A stretch of 64,000 nucleotides of DNA. Origin: Agriotes lineatus (Eukaryota; Arthropoda; Insecta; Coleoptera; Elateridae). A model generated the notes under the pieces. The model did not search any database, was not told the DNA's origin, and saw nothing but the letters and a program-made list of their open reading frames with translations. The stretch's first letter is position 1, and each line of letters begins with the position of its first letter. Shown here in pieces: positions 45,106 to 59,400 of this stretch. Location of the stretch: the NCBI GenBank assembly GCA_940337035.1, contig OW679195.1:174688015-174752014 (forward strand), written 5' to 3'. Both the position numbers and the translations under genes were made by a program.

Positions 45106-47086
45106 TATGCATAACACTGAATCTTAAAGTAACGAGGAATACCTACGATTGCAATAAAAACAGCAGTTGACATTCAGACTAAAATAAATTAGCTAAAATT
45201 AGAATACATCTTTTTGCTGCTCAAAAGAATACTAACTTATTACATTGGAGTTCTGAATACTGTTCGTAAACTAAATTATTAGTAGTAATATTTTATCCAC
45301 ATTTTTTAGCTTTGATATTTCTTTAATATAAATATTCTTAGCATAGACAATATACAAATTAATGTACTATTGGCAAAAAAAACTAAGACATCTTCAAAAT
45401 TTTTGTTGATTAAATGATCTTAACTGTCAGAATTATTCACATGTCATATAAAATTTTAATATCAAAAGCTGCAATATAAAAAAGGATAAAACTAAATAAA
45501 TGTGGAATTTGTTTAATACTTACACCGTTTTCTAAGCAAGAACTAATCTTAGCTTTTGAAACTTACTTTAGCTATGATTCATAATGGCGTTTTGAAATAA
45601 TTTGAAAGTTATTCACATCTTAGTTGCCAATTTAAAATTCAGATTCACACAGCTAATAGAACGTTGTCCTAGTATTTTTTTGGTGGCAATAGTTAGATGA
45701 TTCGGTTTTTAATTCAAGTCTTCTATTTTTTTCTACTTTATTAAAAATAACAAATTATACTGCAATACTTGTAGTGTGGATATATGAATAAATTTTAATG
45801 TATTGACTTTTTTTTGTTACCAACTTTTGCTACTTAGAGGTTCTCTGCCAATAGCTAATAGATGAACTTATACAGGTTCACTGCAACTCCTTTCGTTTTT
45901 TCATCATACTCAAGGATGCTGACACTCCCATTATCAAGTACTTGCCAAATTACAACAAGTTACTTATTAAAATTCATATTAATAGGCAATTATTATATCA
46001 TTTATGATTGAATACAATATACTTTTCTGAAACATCTCAAACATATGTGTATTTGCATTCCTTATGGAAAGTACACTGTTATTTTTAAAGAATCCGTTCA
46101 TAAGCACTCATGCTATTTACGATCATATTCTTAGTTACTTGTTAAATTTTGATAGCTCTTAAGTTGGTGCAATTAAAAATACTAAATTAACATAATATTC
46201 ATTAAAATACAAATTTTCTTCAGAATTAACATCTCAGCTTCCATTCTCACTCCAAAAGAAGTCCATCTTCACTCCCAATTTCAAATGTAGTACCTATTAA
46301 TACAGCTTACAAATCTGCACATGCCTATTCATTTCTCTGCATTAAAACTCCATATGCCATAGCTGTACTTTTTTCATGTTCGTTACTCTCTTGTTCAATC
46401 AGTTCTACCTCAAGAATTTCCATTCTTAATTTCATTGTACCTTATTCATGTTCTTTTCTTGCGGGTTTCCAGCTCTTTGTATAGGCATTTGCTGCTTCGT
46501 TGAACTACCTACCATGCTATGGGAATGAAAAGAAAATAAAGTGGCTCATCGTCACTTTCCAATGAAAAAAAGTAGTATAATTTTAGTCCCATTCTGAATT
46601 AAGATATCTAGTACCAGCATTATTTGTTAAACGTAAACCATGTTAATAAAAATGTATTATTTTGACCTAGTAAATATCACTAATGGTGGTAATAGAACTA
46701 TTCAAAAAATATTAGTTTCCGAAGCACAGAACCGTCGCAATACTTTGATCAATGTTTGTAAATCTCTTTCAAATTTAGTTCAATCTGGTTAAACTATTAT
46801 AAATTGTGACTCTATAATGTGGAGGCAATTTTTTTCTGCCCGTAATAATAACGGAAAATCTAATTTAATCCCATCGTAGATGCGACACCCTAAACCATAT
46901 TTTGTAACTATGGAGATCATTAGCAGTGACAGCATAATAGCTCGAGAAATAACATATTTATCTTATGTTTGTACTTAGGTATACGTGTGCCAGATAAATG
47001 ATCCATTTATATTAAAAAGACTCCTGTCGTAACACAACACGATGATTTATCATTTGTATAAATAAATAACGTTTATTTATATAGAT
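45106..47086. other. Intergenic, upstream of Gr locus 3
   Basis: AT-rich sequence. A forward frame at 46650-46790 (VNITNGGNRTIQKILVSEAQ, then NRRNTLINVCKSLSNL) looks slightly more protein-like than its surroundings, but it is only about 45 codons with no start and I do not recognise it. Confidence 0.4.
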
Positions 47087-47159
47087 TGTGCTTTTTTACT
47101 TAGTAATTGAAAAATATGTGTCATACACATCGTATCGATGTCTTCATAAGCGCTATAAA

Positions 47160-48047
47160 ATGGTATTGACTTTGAAGTCCTTAGGGACGATTTTGGCAAT
47201 TTTACCGCCGTATAATCCTGGCAATACGCAAATCTTTGACAAAAAACAGTTTTGGTATAGATGCTACGCTGTGTGTTTTTGTATACTATTAATTGCGCTA
47301 GACGTTTTCTCTTTAGTGAACCGATTTGTTTACACATATTCTAGTTTTCCATCATTTTTAGCGTTTGCAATAAGCACATCTTCCTCGGTGAGTTTTTTTA
47401 TAACTAACGTTACCGCTATCCTGGTCCCTGCAGTTTGGAAACTAGCAAGTGTTAATACTTTCATGGGAGTAGTTCTTTCAACTAATGGGAATTCTGCCGA
47501 CTTATCAGAAATAGGGCGATTCAAATTATATTCTGCGGATGTAATTTTAGGACATTTATCTTTTCTCGCCTTATTTATCTTCGACAACTATATTTGGGGT
47601 GCAGCAGGTCTAGTCAATTACTACTTTTACAATGAATACATTCACTACTATCACTTCTACATTACCGTAGTGGTAATGAACACATTTGTGATCATAATAA
47701 GGGATTCTTTTAAAAAGATCAATCTTATACTGCAAGATTTGGAAAGAATTATTGATCGAAACACGACACAAGTGTTTCTTCAAAGAAGAGAATTACAACT
47801 TCACAAAAAAGTGAGAGATATTGCGTTTGCATATGAAACGCAAAACAAGCAAATTACATTATTTAATGAAATATTCGGTTGGCAAGTTTTAGCTCTCACA
47901 TTTTCGGTTGTGCTGAATCTACTTAAAACTTTAGGGGAGACTTTTCTAATTTCTCACGAATTAATAGAAGCAGCGGAAGACACGTTTTCAAAGCAGCTGG
48001 CTCTTCAGTTCCTCGCTATTACGTTATTGTGGGCGATTTGGCAATTT
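47160..48047 (+). CDS. Gustatory receptor locus 3 (7tm_7), intact first coding exon
   Basis: 296 codons from ATG at 47160 (MVLTLKSLGTILAILPPY); an in-frame ATG at 47088 would add 24 residues, but the later start sits at the point where similarity with locus 2 begins. Six hydrophobic segments are visible, including FWYRCYAVCFCILLIALDVF, SSSVSFFITNVTAILVPAVW, VILGHLSFLALFIF and YYHFYITVVVM; then AYETQNKQITLFNEIFGWQV, the most conserved Gr stretch, and LLWAIWQF. The exon ends at a GTAAGTAG donor (48048), exactly where loci 1 and 2 splice. A last exon with TM7 (TYxxxxxQ) of about 90 codons is expected but I do not find it before the window ends. Likely a chemosensory ligand-gated cation channel; ligand unknown. 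Confidence 0.82.
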
Positions 48048-48065
48048 GTAAGTAGTAAAGAATGA

Positions 48066-48538
48066 TTTTTTATATTTATAATGCTTGCTAGTGACCTCTT
48101 CTATTCATGTCTTATTGCACGTAAAGTATTCGATTACACAAAATCCATATTGTACAGCACCTACTAAAACTTCACAAACTTCTTAATTCACGGTTTCGAT
48201 TGCATACGTTTGTTTCAACGCTTATGTAGCCAATCTGTGGCTAAAGCTCCAAAATATATTTTTCTGTATTATTCGGTAATTAATACTAGCCTTGAATAAT
48301 TAAACTTCAATGGGAAAAAGAGTCCTCCTCTGTCGCTATCAAAATAAAATGTGTTGCGCTGACATTTACCGAAACGCTCTCCTCGAGGGAGCTTGAAACA
48401 TCTAAAGGTCGCGTCTCTACGTGGCGGATCGACGAATGTCACTCAGATATGAGAAATACAGTATCTCTCAAGAACCAATAGTCAAGTGACATTTGCCTAA
48501 AAGTGTACAGCTACGAACAGAGTTCCTACAACTAACGG
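48066..48538. other. Region downstream of Gr3 exon, nothing assigned
   Basis: No Gr last exon (no CSKxSEEA or TYFxVY coding) is seen. A GC-richer patch at 48340-48440 holds ctcctcgagggagc (a short palindrome) without other context. Confidence 0.5.
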
Positions 48539-48724
48539 CTAAAGAAAAAATCTGTAAAAGGCTTTACCCAGAACTTCCCTCGGCCGAATTAGATCAATTT
48601 GCAAATAAAAAAATATATATATCCCGCTGTGGTTTGAACCCGCCGCACCTGCATAGCGATCGTAACCGCATCTCCGCAAGGGATGTAACTGCAGCGAAAT
48701 TCCAACTACGCCACTGAGCCTCTT
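48539..48724 (-). mobile_element. tRNA-derived SINE or tRNA-like repeat
   Basis: On the minus strand gaggctcagtggcgtagttg (box A region) is followed about 60 nt later by ggcgggttcaaaccacagcg (box B, T-arm-like), then an AT tail and ggaagttctgggtaaagc. The spacing between boxes is too long for an ordinary tRNA without an intron and no clean cloverleaf forms, so a SINE is the better call. Confidence 0.6.
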
Positions 48725-48879
48725 CGAAATAAGTCCGGCGCGCGCCTCTCTTGAACAAAACGGAGTTATTATTGAAACGTTTTTATTCTTTTTCGGCAAA
48801 TGTAAAGCCTGACCTATGTGAAAGTTATTACTTCTTTCTATTTCAAAATTAACGCAATAATAAACTAAATTTAATTTTT

Positions 48880-49180
48880 TGAAGGTGCTCACCCTATTTG
48901 TATGAAATTGTACCGGTTTCAGGCGACGTAGATATATAATATGTATGCAAAATATCGTCTTCCTCCGACAAATAGTTTTTGAGCTATACTGCCAACAGGC
49001 AGACAGACAGACAGATAGACAGACAGTCGGAATTAAGAAAACCTCTTTTTCGTCATCTAGGCACCTTGAAACGTGAAGATCTGAAGAAATATCGGAAAGT
49101 GATTTTTTCGTGATAACAATACTTCCTTCGTCTTTCAGACGATGGAAGTAAAAACTCACTAACACATTCGGCAAGTGTGA
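48880..49180. repeat. Dispersed repeat with (ACAG)n core, second copy
   Basis: Same order of blocks as 34855-35190: aaaatatcgtcttcc, tttttgagctatactgccaa, an acag run (49000-49030), gaaaacctctttttcgtcat, gaagatctgaagaaatatcg, gataacaatacttccttcg and a closing inverted pair (cttcgtctttcagacgatggaag). Confidence 0.75.
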
Positions 49181-49539
49181 CTTATTTGCAAAAACCTCCC
49201 TATCATATCATCATGTTTAAAAACAAAGGTACCTAAATGAATAGAGTATTACTCACACAATCTCACACTGACGTGTCAGTCAGCCCCATTTGTTCACGGA
49301 GAGGGATGCATTCTAAATATAATGCTTGGATCAAACACTATGTTATGGTAGAATCTTAAGACTGCTAGTTTATTTATGAGAGTTAATCCCTAGGTATGAG
49401 ATTATTTATAGAATAAATTTGCGGACTGGAATTCAAATCCAGTTACACAAGTCAGGTTAAGAAACAGAAAGGTTCTAACATGGATTAAATAATATTTGAA
49501 TTCAGGTGGAAAGCAAAAGTCGCATAATTATTTGAAAAA

Positions 49540-50420
49540 TCTGGTGTGATACACTCACACAACTTCCTTTTACAGTGATCTTATAATCAACCAAAAATTT
49601 GATTTTGAATTTTTAAGCATTTGTCAAAAATTTTCAAAAATTACAAATTCTACAAAAACGGTACAAAATAGAGCATTAGCTAAAGAGAAAAATTTTCTCT
49701 AAAGTTGAATTCAAAAATGTAATAATATACCAGGTGTTCTATTTAAAATAGAAGTTAATAAAAAAAATAGAAAAGAAAAACAAAATAACCCCATTTTAGA
49801 AGTATTCAACTGGTAAATCGCCTATCTCATATCAATACGCATTAAAAATGTAATGAAAATGTAAAGTTTGAAAAAAATCGTTAGAGCCTATTTTGAAAAA
49901 ATCGAAAAAAACTGAAAAATTGGAAAAAAAAACAAAAGAAACCCATTTTAGAAGTATTTAACTGGTTATATTATTGTATTTATTATTTTTATTTATTTAG
50001 TGTATGGCTCGTTTAGTCGGGAGTTGAATCACCTATCTCACATTAATACAATTTAAAAATGTAATAAAAACGTAAAGTTTGAAAAAAAATCGTTAGCGCC
50101 GTCTTTGAAAAAATCGAAAAAAACTGAAAAACCACAAGAGTAAACACCTACTTCCGGTTATGCGATTTTCTTCAAAAGCTTGCTGTGGCATCGAAATAGC
50201 ACACAGAACTTATATATGAAGTTTCAACGCCAAACCTCCTTTCGTTTCTGAGATATTCACAAACAGAGAGAGAAACACACAGACGGACAGACAGATAGAC
50301 ACACAGACAGACAGACAGACAGACAGACACACAGATAGATAGACAGACCAATGAACAAAAACATGTTCAGGGGACGTGTAGGTCTATTAAAAACTCAATT
50401 TCGAATTTTTGGGGTCATTG
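49540..50420. repeat. Dispersed repeat with internal subrepeats and ACAG run
   Basis: Begins like 34285 (tctggtgtgatacactcaca). It then repeats a unit (gaagtattcaactggtaaat, cctatctcatatcaatac, taaagtttgaaaaaaatcgt, gaaaaaatcgaaaaaaactg) at about 49797 and again at about 49958-50135. It ends with an (ACAG)n stretch (50280-50347) and caaaaacatgttcagggg. It borders the satellite array directly. Confidence 0.65.
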
Positions 50421-53400
50421 TAATTCTTGGTGGTGGACCTCATCGAGATTCGTATTGAAAGTGGTAGACATCTTGTGAATTGAATAAAACGCATTTCAGA
50501 CACTGGTAGTGGACTTTATGGAGCTTCTTGTAGAAAGTTGTAGACATCTTGTGAATCTTATAAAAGGCATTGCAGTCACTGGTAGTGGACCTTATTGAGT
50601 TTCTCGTTGGAGATTGTGGACATCTTGTTATATTTGAATAGAGGGCATTGCGGTCACTGGTAGTGGACATCATCGAGCTTCGTATTGAAAGTTGTAGACA
50701 TCGTGTGAATTGAATAAAAGGCATTTCAGTCACTAGTAGTGGACATTATTGAGCTTCTTATTGAAAGTTGTAGACATCTTGTGAATTGTATAAAAGGCAT
50801 TGCAGTCACTGGTAGGGGACCTTATTGAGTTTCTTGTTGGAGATTGTGGTCATCTTGTCATATTTGGATAGAGGACATTGCGGTCACTGGTAGTGGACCT
50901 CATCGAGCTTCGTATTGAAAGTTGTAGACATCTTGTGAATTGAATAAAACGCATTTCAGTCACTGGTAGTGGACTTTATGGAGCTTCTTGTAGAAAGTTG
51001 TAGACATCTTGTGAATCTTATAAAAGACATTGCAGTCACTGGTAGTGGACCTTATTGAGTTTCTCGTTGGAGATTGTGGACATCTTGTTATATTTGAATA
51101 GAGGGAATTGCGGTCACTGGTAGTGGACATCATCGAGCTTCGTATTGAAAGTTGTAGACATCGTGTGAATTGAATAAAAGGCATTTCAGTCACTGGTAGT
51201 GCATTTTATGGAGCTTCTTGTAGAAAGTTGTAGACATCTTGTGAATCTTATAAAAGGCATTGCAGTCACTGGTAGTGGACCTTATTGAGTTTCTCGTTGG
51301 AGATTGTGGACATATTGTTATATTTGAATAGAAGGCATTGCGGTCACTGGTAGTGGACATCATCGAGCTTCGTATTGAAAGTTGTAGACATCGTGTGAAT
51401 TGAATAAAAGGCATTTCAGTCACTGGTATTGCATTTTATTAAGCTACTTATTGAAAGTTGTAGACATCTGTGAATTGAATAAAAGCCATTCCAGTCACTG
51501 GTAGTGGACTTTATTGAGCTTCTTATTGAAAGTTGTAGACATCTTGTGAATTGTATAAAAGGCATTGCAGTCACTGGTAGTGAACCTTATTGAGTTTCTT
51601 GTTGGAGATTGTGGTCATCTTGTCATATTTGGATAGAGGACATTGCGGTCACTGGTAGTGGACATCATCGAGCTTCGTATTGAAAGTTGTAGACATCGTG
51701 TGAATTGAATAAAAGGCATTTCAGTCACTGGTAGTGCATTTTATTGAGCTGCTTATTGAAAGTTGTAGACATCTGTGATTTGAATAAAAGGCATTCCAGT
51801 CACTGGTAGTGGACATCATCGAGCTTCGTATTGAAAGTTGTAGACATCGTGTGAATTGAATAAAAGGCATTTCAGTCACTGGTAGTGCATTTTATTGAGC
51901 TGCTTATTGAAAGTTGTAGACATCTTGTGAATTGTATAAAAGGCATTGCAGTCACTGGTAGTGGACCTTATTGAGTTTCTTGTTGGAGATTGTGGTCATC
52001 TTGTCATATTTGGATAGAGGACATTGCGGTCACTGGTAGTGGACATCACCGAGCTTCGTATTGAAATTTGTAGACATCGTGTGAATTGAATAAAAGGCAT
52101 TTCAGTCACTGGTAGTGCATTTTATTGAGCTACTTATTGAAAGTTGTAGACATCTGTGAATTGAATAAAAGCCAGTCCAGTCACTGGTAGTGGACTTTAT
52201 TCAGCTTCTTATTGAAAGTTGTAGACATCTTGTGAATCGTATAAAAGGCATTGCAGTCACTGGTAGTGGACCTTATTGAGTTTCTCGTTGGAGATTGTGG
52301 ACATCTTGTTATATTTGAATAGAGGGCATTGCGGTCACTGGTAGTGGACATCATCGAGCTTCGTATTGAAAGTTGTAGACATCGTGTGAATTGAATAAAA
52401 GGCATTTCAGTCACTGGTAGTGCATTTTATTGAGCTACTTATTGAAAGTTGTAGACATCTGTGAATTGAATAAAAGCCATTCCAGTCACTGGTAGTGGAC
52501 TTTATTCAGCTTCTTATTGAAAGTTGTAGACATCTTGTGAATCGTATAAAAGGCATTGCAGTCACTGGTAGTGGACCTTATTGAGTTTCTTGTTGGAGAT
52601 TGTGGACATCTTGTCATATTTGGATAGAGGACATTGCGGTCACTGGTAGTGGACCTCATCGAGCTTCGTATTGAAAGTTGTAGACATCGTGTGAATTGAA
52701 TAAAAGGCATTTCAGTCACTGGTAGTGCATTTTATTGAGCTACTTATTGAAAGTTGTAGACATCTGTGATTTGAATAAAAGGCATTCCAGTCACTGGTAG
52801 TGGACTTTATTGAGCTTCTTATTTTGAAAGTTGTAGACAACTTGTGAATTGTATAAAAGGCATTGCAGTCACTGGTAGTGGACCTTATTGAGTTTCTTGT
52901 TGGAGATTGTGGACGTCTTGTCATATTTGGCTAGAGGGCATTGCGGTCACTGGTAGTGGACCGTATCCAGCTTCGTATTGGAAGTTGTAGATATCTTGTG
53001 ATTTGAATAAAAGGCATTCCAGTCACTGGTAGTGGACTTTATTGAGCTTCTTATTGAAAGTTGTAGACATCTTGTGAATCGTATAAAAGGTATTGCAGTC
53101 ACTGGTAGTGGACCTCATTGAATTTCTCGTTAGAGATTGTGAACATCTTATTATATTTCGATAGAAGGCATTGCGGTCACTGGTAGTGGACCTTAACCAG
53201 CTTCGTATTGGAAGTTGTGGACATCTTGTGATTTGAACAAAAGGCATTGCAGCCACTGATAGTGGACCTCATCGAGTTTTGTATTGAAAGTTGTAGACAT
53301 CTTGTGAATTGAATAAAAGGCATTTCAGTCACTGGTAGTGGACTTTATGGAGCTTCTTATTGTAAGTTGTAGACATCTTGTGAATCGTATAAAAGGTATT

Positions 53401-56400
53401 GCAGTCACTGGTAGTGGACCTCATTGAGTTTCTCGTTAGAGATTGTGAACATCTTGTTATATTTCGATAGAGGGCATTGCGGTCACTGGTAGTGGACCTT
53501 AACCAGCTTCGTATTGGAAGTTGTAGACATCTTGTGATTTAGACAAAAGGCATTGCAGTCACTGTTAGTAGACCTCATCGAGCTTCGTATTGAAAGTTGT
53601 AGACATCTTGTGAATTGAATAAAAGGCATTTTAGTCACTGGTAGTGGACTTTATGGAGATTCTTATTGAAAGTTGTAGACATCCTGTGAATCGTATAAAA
53701 GGCATTTCAGTCACTGGTAGTGGACCTTATTGAGTTTCTCGTTGGAGATTGTGGACATCTGGTCATATTTGGATAGAGGGCATTGCGGTCACTGGTAGTG
53801 GACCTTATCCAGCTTATTACTGGAAGTTGTAGACATCTTGAGATTTGGACAAAAGGCATTGCAGTCAGTGTTAGTGGACATCATCGAGTTTCGTATTGAA
53901 AGTTGTACACATCTTGTGAATTGAATAAAAGGCATTTCAGTCACTGGTATTGGACTTTATTGAGCTTCTTATTGAAAGTTGTAGCTATCTTGTAAATTGT
54001 ATAAAAAGCATTGCAGTCACTGGTAGTGGACCTCATCGAGCTTCGTATAGGAAGTTCTAGACATCTTATGATTTGGATAAAAGGCATTGCAGTCACTGGT
54101 AGTGGACCTTATTGACTTTCTTGTTGGAGATTGTGGACGCCTTGTCATATTTAGATAGAGGGCATTGCGGTCACTGGTAGTGGACCTCATCCAGCTTCGT
54201 ATTGGAAGTTGTGGACATCTTGTGATTTGAACAAAAGGCATTGCAGTCACTGATAGTGGACCTCATCGAGTTATGTATTGAAAGTTGTAGACATCTTGTG
54301 AATTGAATAAAAGGCATTTCAGTCACTGGTAGTGGACTTTATGGAGCTTCTTATTGAAAGTTGTATCCATCTTGTGAATCGTATAAAAGGTATTGCAGTC
54401 ACTGGTAGTGGACCTTAACCAGCTTCGTATTGGAAGTTGTAGACATCTTGTGATTTCGACAAAAGGCATTGCAGTCACTGTTAGTGGACCTCATCGAGCT
54501 CCGTATTGAAAGTTGTAGACATCTTGTGAATTGAATAAAAGGCATTTTAGTCACTGGTAGTGGACTTTATGGAGATTCTTATTGAAAGTTGTAGACATCT
54601 TGTGAATCGTATAAAAGGCATTTCAGTCACTGGTAGTGGACCTTATTGAGTTTCTCGTTGGAGATTGTGGACATCTGGTCATATTTGGATAGAGGGCATT
54701 GCGGTCACTGGTAGTGGATCTTATCCAGCTTATTACTGGAAGTTGTAGACATCTTGTGATTTGGACAAAAGGCATTGCAGTCAGTGTTAGTGGACATCAT
54801 CGAGTTTCGTATTGAAAGTTGTAGACATCGTGTGAATTGAATAAAAGGCATTTCAGTCACTGGTATTGCATTTTATTAAGCTACTTATTGAAAGTTGTAG
54901 ACATCTGTGAATTGAATAAAAGCCATTCCAGTCACTGGTAGTGGACTTTATTGAGCTTCTTATTGAAAGTTGTAGACATCTTGTGAATTGTATAAAAGGC
55001 ATTGCAGTCACTGGTAGTGAACCTTATTGAGTTTCTTGTTGGAGATTGTGGTCATCTTGTCATATTTGGATAGAGGACATTGCGGTCACTGGTAGTGGAC
55101 ATCATCGAGCTTCGTATTGAAAGTTGTAGACATCGTGTGAATTGAATAAAAGGCATTTCAGTCACTGGTAGTGCATTTTATTGAGCTGCTTATTGAAAGT
55201 TGTAGACATCTGTGATTTGAATAAAAGGCATTCCAGTCACTGGTAGTGGACATCATCGAGCTTCGTATTGAAAGTTGTAGACATCGTGTGAATTGAATAA
55301 AAGGCATTTCAGTCACTGGTAGTGCATTTTATTGAGCTGCTTATTGAAAGTTGTAGACATCTTGTGAATTGTATAAAAGGCATTGCAGTCACTGGTAGTG
55401 GACCTTATTGAGTTTCTTGTTGGAGATTGTGGTCATCTTGTCATATTTGGATAGAGGACATTGCGGTCACTGGTAGTGGACATCATCGAGCTTCGTATTG
55501 AAAGTTGTAGACATCGTGTGAATTGAATAAAAGGCATTTCAGTCACTAATAGTGCATTTTATTGAGCTACTTATTGAAAGTTGTAGACATCTGTGAATTG
55601 AATAAAAGCCAGTCCAGTCACTGGTAGTGGACTTTATTCAGCTTCTTATTGAAAGTTGTAGACATCTTGTGAATCGTATAAAAGGCATTGCAGTCACTGG
55701 TAGTGGATCTTATTGAGTTTCTCGTTGGAGATTGTGGACATCTTGTTATATTTGAATAGAGGGCATTGCGGTCTCTGGTAGTGGACATCATCGAGCTTCT
55801 TATTGAAAGTTGTAGACATCGTGTGAATTGAATAAAAGGCATTTCAGTCACTGGTAGTGCATTTTATTGATCTACTTATTGAAAGTTGTAGACATCTGTG
55901 AATTGAATAAAAGCCATTCCAGTCACTGGTAGTGGACTTTATTCAGCTTCTTATTGAAAGTTGTAGACATCTTGTGAATCGTATAAAAGGCATTGCAGTC
56001 ACTGGTAGTGGACCTTATTGAGTTTCTTGTTGGAGATTGTGGACATCTTGTCATATTTGGATAGAGGACATTGCGGTCACTGGTAGTGGACCTCATCGAG
56101 CTTCGTATTGATAGTTGTAGACATCGTGTGAATTGAATAAAAGGCATTTCAGTCACTGGTAGTGCATTTTATTGAGCTACTTATTGAAAGTTGTAGACAT
56201 CTGTGATTTGAATAAAAGGCATTCCAGTCACTGGTAGTGGACCTTATTGAGTTTCTTGTTGGAGATTGTGGACGTCTTGTCATATTTGGCTAGAGGGCAT
56301 TGCGGTCACTGGTAGTGGACCGTATCCAGCTTCGTATTGGAAGTTGTAGACATCTTGTGATTTGAATAAAAGGCATTCCAGTCACTGGTAGTGGACTTTA

Positions 56401-59400
56401 TTGAGCTTCTTATTGAAAGTTGTAGACATCTTGTGAATCGTATAAAAGGTATTGCAGTCACTGGTAGTGGACCTCATTGAGTTTCTCGTTAGAGATTGTG
56501 AACATCTTGTTATATTTCGATAGAAGGCATTGCGGTCACTGGTAGTGGACCTTAACCAGCTTCGTATTGGAAGTTGTGGACATCTTGTGATTTGAACAAA
56601 AGGCATTGCAGCCACTGATAGTGGACCTCATCGAGTTTTGTATTGAAAGTTGTAGACATCTTGTGAATTGAATAAAAGGCATTTCAGTCACTGGTAGTGG
56701 ACTTTATGGAGCTTCTTATTGTAAGTTGTAGACATCTTGTGAATCGTATAAAAGGTATTGCAGTCACTGGTAGTGGACCACATTGAGTTTCTCGTTAGAG
56801 ATTGTGAACATCTTGTTATATTTCGATAGAGGGCATTGCGGTCACTGGTAGTGGACCTTAACCAGCTTCGTATTGGAAGTTGTAGACATCTTGTGATTTA
56901 GACAAAAGGCATTGCAGTCACTGTTAGTAGACCTCATCGAGCTTCGTATTGAAAGTTGTAGACATCTTGTGAATTGAATAAAAGGCATTTTAGTCACTGG
57001 TAGTGGACTTTATGGAGATTCTTATTGAAAGTTGTAGACATCCTGTGAATCGTATAAAAGGCATTTCAGTCACTGGTAGTGGACCTTATTGAGTTTCTCG
57101 TTGGAGATTGTGGACATCTGGTCATATTTGGATAGAGGGCATTGCGGTCACTGGTAGTGGACCTTATCCAGCTTATTACTGGAAGTTGTAGACATCTTGT
57201 GATTTGGACAAAAGGCATTGCAGTCAGTGTTAGTGGACATCATCGAGTTTCGTATTGAAAGTTGTACACATCTTGTGAATTGAATAAAAGGCATTTCAGT
57301 CACTGGTATTGGACTTTATTGAGCTTCTTATTGAAAGTTGTAGCTATCTTGTAAATTGTATAAAAAGCATTGCAGTCACTGGTAGTGGACCTCATCGAGC
57401 TTCGTATAGGAAGTTCTAGACATCTTATGATTTGGATAAAAGGCATTGCAGTCACTGGTAGTGGACCTTATTGACTTTCTTGTTGGAGATTGTGGACGCC
57501 TTGTCATATTTAGATAGAGGGCATTGCGGTCACTGGTAGTGGACCTCATCCAGCTTCGTATTGGAAGTTGTGGACATCTTGTGATTTGAACAAAAGGCAT
57601 TGCAGTCACTGATAGTGGACCTCATCGAGTTATGTATTGAAAGTTGTAGACATCTTGTGAATTGAATAAAAGGCATTTCAGTCACTGGTAGTGGACTTTA
57701 TGGAGCTTCTTATTGAAAGTTGTATCCATCTTGTGAATCGTATAAAAGGTATTGCAGTCACTGGTAGTGGACCTCATTGTGTTTCTCGTTAGAGATTGTG
57801 AACATCTTGTTATATTTCGATAGATGGCATTGCGGTCACTGGTAGTGGACCTTAACCAGCTTCGTATTGGAAGTTGTAGACATCTTGTGATTTCGACAAA
57901 AGGCATTGCAGTCACTGTTAGTGGACCTCATCGAGCTCCGTATTGAAAGTTGTAGACATCTTGTGAATTGAATAAAAGGCATTTTAGTCACTGGTAGTGG
58001 ACTTTATGGAGATTCTTATTGAAAGTTGTAGACATCTTGTGAATCGTATAAAAGGCATTTCAGTCACTGGTAGTGGACCTTATTGAGTTTCTCGTTGGAG
58101 ATTGTGGACATCTGGTCATATTTGGATAGAGGGCATTGCGGTCACTGGTAGTGGATCTTATCCAGCTTATTACTGGAAGTTGTAGACATCTTGTGATTTG
58201 GACAAAAGGCATTGCAGTCAGTGTTAGTGGACATCATCGAGTTTCGTATTGAAAGTTGTACACATCTTGTGAATTGAATAAAAGGCATTTCAGTCACTGG
58301 TATTGGACTTTATTGAGCTTCTTATTGAAAGTTGTAGACATCTTGTAAATTGTATAAAAAGCATTGCAGTCACTGGTAGTGGACCTCATCGAGCTTCGTA
58401 TAGGAAGTTGTAGACATCTTATGATTTGGATAAAAGGCATTGCAGTCACTGGTAGTGGACCTTATTGACTTTCTTGTTGGAGATTGTGGACGCCTTGTCA
58501 TATTTAGATAGAGGGCATTGCGGTTACTGGTAGTGGACCTCATCCAGCTTCGTATTGGAAGTTGTAAGACATCTTGTGATTTGGACAAAAGGCATTGCAG
58601 TCACTGATACTGGACCTCATCGAGCTTCGTAATGAAAGTTGTAGACATCTTGTGAATTAAATAAAAGGCATTTCAGTCACTGGTAGTGGACCTTATTGAG
58701 TTTCTTGTTGGAGATTGTGGACGTCTTGTCATTTTTTTAGAGGGCATTGCGGTGACTGATAGGGGACCTCATCCAGCTTCGTATTGGAAGTTGTAGACAT
58801 CTTGTAATTTGGACAAAAGGCATTGCAGTCACTGGTAGTTGACCTCATTGAGATTCGTATTGAAAGTTGTAGACATCTTGTGAATTGAATAAAAGGCATT
58901 TCAGTCACTGGTAGTGGACTTTATCCAGCTTCGTATTGGAAATTGTAGACATCTTGTAATTTGGACAAAAACCATTGCAGTCACAGATAGTGGACCTCAT
59001 CGAGCTTCGTATTGAAAGTTGTAGACAACTTGCGAATTGAATAAAAGGCATTTCAGTCACTGGAGTGGACTTTATGGAGCTTCGTATTGAAAGTTGCAGA
59101 CATCTTGTGAATCGTATAAAAGGCATTGCAGTAACTGGTAGTGGACCTCATCGAGCTTTGTATAGGAAGTTGTAGACATCTTATGATTTGGATAAAAGGC
59201 ATTGCAGTCACTGTTAGTGGACCTTATTGAGTTTCTTGTCGGAGATTGTGAACGTCTTGTCATATTTGGATAGAGGGCATTGCGGTCACTGGTAGTGGAC
59301 CTCATCCAGCTTCGTATTGGAAGTTGTAGGCATCTTGTGATTTGCACAAAAGGCATTGCAGTCACTGATAGTGGACCTCATGGAGCTTCGTACTGGAAGC

